From Bacilli bacterium (GTDB lineage: Bacteria > Bacillota_I > Bacilli_A > RFN20 > CAG-288): a DNA stretch of 64,000 nucleotides. The stretch lies in assembly GCA_022652945.1 (NCBI GenBank), contig JALCRV010000005.1:1-64000 (forward strand), in the 5' to 3' direction. The translations under genes and the position numbers were made by a program. Under the pieces are notes generated by a model. It did no database searches. It was given only the letters and a program-made list of their open reading frames with translations, and was not told the origin of the DNA. This document shows positions 60,622 to 64,000 of this stretch, piece by piece. How positions within the stretch are numbered: the first letter of the stretch is position 1; the number at the start of each line of letters is the position of its first letter.

Positions 60622-62274
60622 ATGAAATTATCATTTAACCGGGTCGAAAAATACTACCAAAGCCAAGGTAAATCCATCAAAGGATTAGATGGCGTTAGTT
60701 TTTCTTTAAACGATAATGACCGCTTCGTCGTTGTAACTGGTGAGTCAGGATCTGGCAAATCAACTTTAGGCAAAATTCTTGCAGGACTATTAGACATCGA
60801 TGAAGGAAAATTCATATTTGAAGGAATTGATGTCAATTCTCTAGACTCAAATGGAAAAGAAGATTTTTTTGCCTCCCGTGTCTCATATGTTTCCCAAGAT
60901 GAGAGTCTAATCGAGTCTTTGTCAGCCAGAAGCAATATCGCAATAGCTCTTTTCAGAAAGGGACTGAGCAAAAAAGAAGCAAACAAACAAGCTAAGGCCG
61001 CTTTATCGGAAGTTGGCTTAAATCCTGAAAGCAAAATTAAAGTCTCTTTTCTCTCCGGTGGGGAAAGACAAAGAGTTGCGATAGCTAGAGCCCTAGCTAC
61101 CAAAGCCCCACTCATCGTCTTTGATGAGCCGACAGGTAATCTTGATAAAGCAGCGGCCGAGAAAGTAAATTCATTGATAGGCTCACTTTCTGAGAAGCGG
61201 TTAATATTTTACATTACCCATGATTACGAAGGGGCTCTTCCCTACGCGACTAGGCATTTAATATTGCAGGACGGTGAAATCATTAAAGATGAAATCATCA
61301 ATACAAGAAAAGAAGATCAACAGATACTTGAAGAGGAAAAGAATCCATCAAAACAATCACGTTTAAAAGCTTGTCTCTCTGCTTCTAGCACGCTTTTATT
61401 TTCAAGCGGCAAGGCTTCTTTCTTAACAATCATCGGGGCTTTTTTAATGATTATTATTATCCTTGGCTCGGCCTTGGGATTCACTTCTTTTTTAGCAAGC
61501 TCCACGGATGATGGGAAAAAAGTCATTTCCGATGGCTACTTCGATAAAACCAATCAGACCCACGATGCTTTCGGCAACAAAGTCAGTTTAAAAAAAGTCT
61601 CAATCGACTCTGCCCTTCCTCAGTTAAACGATGATTCTTTCGTTGATTATTCATCTTTATTAGATAAAACGAATCTGCATTTATTTCTGGATGATGAAGT
61701 CTCCGCAATTAATAACAACACGAATATCGATGGGTTTTCTTATTCAGGAATTCAGTTTCAAGTGGCACCGTATATTCCATTTAAGACTAAGGAGGAGAAA
61801 ACAGCATCTGTTCCAGAAAATGAAGAAAAGGCTTCTTTGCTGATCAAAAATATTCCCGCCGAGAATCCTATCTACCTCAGCCTAAGCACGATGGTCGGTC
61901 AAAAATTCTTCCTGACCTTTTTTGACGCATTAAACACCAGCACTTTAGATAGCAAGACCAACTCTGATACCGCACTTTTAGAAAATGCTCCAGAAGTGAC
62001 CATCAATTCTTTCGCCACCACCGATAATCCATACTTGGAAGATGGGACAGTCTATCTTTCTGCTTCTTCAAAAACCATGCGTATCTTAGAGGAACAGATC
62101 AAAGATATACATATCGGTATAAAATATCCAGACCTGACATGGATTTCATTGAATTCGATAAACAGTCAGGAAGTTGATGTCAGCATCGACTGCGAAGGAA
62201 GCACCATAAAACATAGCGAAAACTTCATTTTCGATAAATCAAAGCCGGATAAAATTCAGCTGCCGAGTAAATAA
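60622..62274 (+). CDS. ABC transporter ATP-binding/permease fusion, 5' part (ends at an in-frame TAA)
   Basis: A 550-residue product. The ATPase domain (about 1-225) has Walker A TGESGSGKST (39-48), signature LSGGERQRVAIARA, Walker B LIVFDEPTGNLD and ITHDYEG. A membrane helix (about 270-296) and an extracellular region follow, as in MacB-like exporters with FtsX-type permeases. The frame stops at TAA 62272-62274, but the same frame continues without another stop to 62961 and encodes the expected remaining permease, so this is probably one 780-residue protein broken by a nonsense codon. No Shine-Dalgarno is present; a TATAAT at 60604-60609 ends 12 bases before the ATG. Confidence 0.85.
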   Translation: MKLSFNRVEKYYQSQGKSIKGLDGVSFSLNDNDRFVVVTGESGSGKSTLGKILAGLLDIDEGKFIFEGIDVNSLDSNGKEDFFASRVSYVSQDESLIESLSARSNIAIALFRKGLSKKEANKQAKAALSEVGLNPESKIKVSFLSGGERQRVAIARALATKAPLIVFDEPTGNLDKAAAEKVNSLIGSLSEKRLIFYITHDYEGALPYATRHLILQDGEIIKDEIINTRKEDQQILEEEKNPSKQSRLKACLSASSTLLFSSGKASFLTIIGAFLMIIIILGSALGFTSFLASSTDDGKKVISDGYFDKTNQTHDAFGNKVSLKKVSIDSALPQLNDDSFVDYSSLLDKTNLHLFLDDEVSAINNNTNIDGFSYSGIQFQVAPYIPFKTKEEKTASVPENEEKASLLIKNIPAENPIYLSLSTMVGQKFFLTFFDALNTSTLDSKTNSDTALLENAPEVTINSFATTDNPYLEDGTVYLSASSKTMRILEEQIKDIHIGIKYPDLTWISLNSINSQEVDVSIDCEGSTIKHSENFIFDKSKPDKIQLPSK

Positions 62275-62961
62275 CAAAACAAGTCTCTCTTTTTTATCAT
62301 AAACGGAACAAAAATACCGAGCAGTGCTTTTACCTCAGGTAATTATTTTTCCGAATCATCCCAGATTGAATTCGTGAATCTGACTCCCAGCCAAGAATAC
62401 CTCGATGAAAGCTTCTATTTTCCTAATTTTCTTTTAATCAAGGATTACTATGAATCAAGATCTTCTTTTAATGTCTTTTTCAGTTCTCCTAAGAAGGCGT
62501 TTTCATTCTCTCAAAGCCTTTCTTCTCAAGAATATTTTTCCTTTTACTTTGCTTCTTATAGCCCTTATTTTTCAACGTTGGACTTTTACGCTCTTCCTTA
62601 TGAATCAAAGGTAAGAGCCGGATGGATTATGTTGGCGGGAGTCTTAATAATCATCGGAATCTCTTTCGTGTTCAAACTAATTCAAGGAAAAATAGACAGC
62701 CAAGACCAGGACACTAGAAAAGTGTTAAAGAAAATGGGATATCGAGAAAAGGATATTTTCTTAATCGAGTTTTTCGACTTCAGTATCATCTTTACTGCCG
62801 TTTCAATTCTTGTCTACTCTTTGACAATCTCTGGGCTTATCAATAGCGTATTGAACAGATTAGTTGCTTTCTGCCCAGCTTTTGTAGCCCTTTCTCCGCT
62901 TCTGATTTTAATCGTTATTTGTCTCTTGTCCCTTCCTAGAATAGGAGCCAAGCACTTATGA
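62275..62961 (+). pseudogene. 3' part of the interrupted ABC permease gene
   Basis: This stretch is in the same frame as the preceding ORF and has no stop until TGA 62959-62961. It encodes the rest of the extracellular domain and two to three C-terminal helices (for example WIMLAGVLIIIGISFVF and LSPLLILIVICLLSLP), with the FtsX-like cytoplasmic loop VLKKMGYREKDIFLIEF between them. A GTG at 62374 could start a separate 195-residue product, but it has no ribosome binding site. The stop overlaps the next gene start (ATGA), so the intact gene was once coupled to it. It is either a pseudogene remnant, a readthrough product or an assembly error. Confidence 0.75.
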
Positions 62962-64000
62962 TTGAAATCAGAAACCTAAGTAAAACATTTGAAAACGGAA
63001 GTGAAATACATCAAATCTTCAAGGATGTAAACATCGTTTTCCCTGAAGACGGATTCATTTTCATCAGCGGACGCTCGGGAGTAGGAAAATCAACTCTTTT
63101 GAATTTAATAGCTGGACTGGATAGCCATCAAGGTGAGATAGTTTTTGATAAGACAGCAGTCAATATTGATGTATACCGTCGGAAGAATCTCGGATTAGTT
63201 TTCCAAGATTTCTTGCTGATGGAGAATCTCTCGGTTGAAGAGAACATCACCCAAGCTTTGCTGATTAGCGGCTTAAATGATGAGAAAGAAATTAAAAATC
63301 GAATTGCACGTTCATTGGAGCAAGTTGGCTTGAGTTTCAATCCCTCACGTCCGGCCTCTTCCCTTTCGTTAGGACAAAAGCAAAGGTTGGCTTTGGCAAG
63401 GGTTCTTGCGGTCAATCCAAAGACAATTCTTTTAGATGAGCCAACCACAAATCTGGACATCAATAATTCCTTGCTGATCATGAATCTGTTAAAGTCATTA
63501 TCCAAAGATCATCTTCTTATCTGCGCTTGCCACAACCGGAATCTAATCAAGCTATACGCTGATAGGGTCTATGAAATCGATAATCAAAGGATTGAAGAGA
63601 CACCACTAGATCAATTTGAAGCACCCGAACAAGCCTATCTATCTGCTAAAGATTCTTATCAGTCCCCGATGCCTAATACAGAAATTCCAGTATTAGACCA
63701 AGATGTCCCCTCACATCAAAAACGTTCCATAGGCAAAAACTTTTTAGACTCCTTCTTGAAACGCAGAAACAAAATCTCCAATCTCTTATCTCTCGCTCTC
63801 CCCTTAATTTCCTTTATCATATTAAATGCTGTCATCGGAAGTTTTGAAAGCAGCCAAAATAGTGGCCTCGAACGGTATTGCCCAGATAACCAGATTGCGT
63901 TAGTACCGATCAGTAGTCAGCAAAATAACCCGGTCCCGCTCAGTTCTCTATCAAAATGGCTCGGTGAGGAAGAAAGCTGCTTGATTGATACAGATATCTA
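62958..64000 (+). CDS. ABC transporter ATP-binding/permease fusion (cut by window edge)
   Basis: The frame is open from ATG 62958 to the window end, 347 residues so far. The ATPase domain has Walker A SGRSGVGKST, Q-loop VFQDFLLMENLSV, a modified signature LSLGQKQRLALAR (LSGGQ is usual), Walker B ILLDEPTTNLD and the switch histidine in CACHNRN. A charged linker leads to a membrane helix near residue 275-292, so it is a second MacB/FtsX-type fusion. It overlaps the previous gene by four bases. The two probably formed a heteromeric exporter of peptides or lipids. The permease end lies outside the window. Confidence 0.85.
   Translation, partial: MIEIRNLSKTFENGSEIHQIFKDVNIVFPEDGFIFISGRSGVGKSTLLNLIAGLDSHQGEIVFDKTAVNIDVYRRKNLGLVFQDFLLMENLSVEENITQALLISGLNDEKEIKNRIARSLEQVGLSFNPSRPASSLSLGQKQRLALARVLAVNPKTILLDEPTTNLDINNSLLIMNLLKSLSKDHLLICACHNRNLIKLYADRVYEIDNQRIEETPLDQFEAPEQAYLSAKDSYQSPMPNTEIPVLDQDVPSHQKRSIGKNFLDSFLKRRNKISNLLSLALPLISFIILNAVIGSFESSQNSGLERYCPDNQIALVPISSQQNNPVPLSSLSKWLGEEESCLIDTDI

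Overview
The window looks like part of a chromosome of an anaerobic, low-to-moderate G+C member of the Bacillota, close to the Bacilli/Erysipelotrichia/Mollicutes-related lineages. The evidence is an EzrA divisome regulator, an ecfA1-ecfA2-ecfT cluster, infC-rpmI-rplT behind a structured attenuator leader, a CcpA-like LacI regulator with candidate cre sites, a glgC-glgD-glgA operon, a YhaM-type exoribonuclease and rubrerythrin. TGA serves as a stop codon (for example at the ecfA2 and jetB ends), so the code is standard and not the Mycoplasma code. Coding density is high and most genes have strong Shine-Dalgarno sites. There is one tRNA gene, no rRNA, no CRISPR array and no recognisable insertion sequence.

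Region by region: 1-2740 (minus strand) holds the energy-coupling module of vitamin transporters and a dCMP deaminase. 3052-9625 (mostly plus) holds a MATE exporter, a surface-anchored ComEC-like metallo-beta-lactamase protein and two membrane glycosyltransferases. 9822-11215 is the IF3/L35/L20 operon with a promoter, an attenuator leader and an ATC start for infC. 11272-15363 carries two Ser-rich lipoproteins and an esterase. 15466-20474 is an ezrA-iscS-thiI-manA operon, a layout partly shared with Bacillus. 20527-23297 has the CcpA-like regulator, rubrerythrin and a HAD phosphatase. 23381-28312 has YfhO, an ECF sigma factor and its probable anti-sigma partner. 28448-28522 is an initiator tRNA. 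28694-30902 has a TPR-GGDEF protein and a guanylate-kinase-like protein.

30992-35744 is a glycogen synthesis operon headed by an unknown membrane protein. A near-perfect cre site overlaps its promoter, which links it to the CcpA-like regulator 14 kb away. 35834-41474 is a MukBEF/Wadjet-type SMC operon, jetA-jetB-jetC, with its own promoter and terminator but no jetD nuclease in the window. This is the best candidate for an unusual system. 41644-51395 runs from ftsK through three consecutive M16-fold proteins that lack the zinc motif, then acpS, a type I pullulanase and plsC. 52474-57070 groups YhaM, RecX, a diacylglycerol glucosyltransferase and a flippase-like membrane protein. 57130-60471 is a small membrane-protein operon ending in galE.

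The last 3.4 kb (60622-64000) appears more AT-rich, lacks good ribosome binding sites, and carries two ATPase-permease fusion ABC transporters in tandem. The first is interrupted by one in-frame TAA and the second runs off the window. All functional calls come from motifs recognised by eye; no database search was run.
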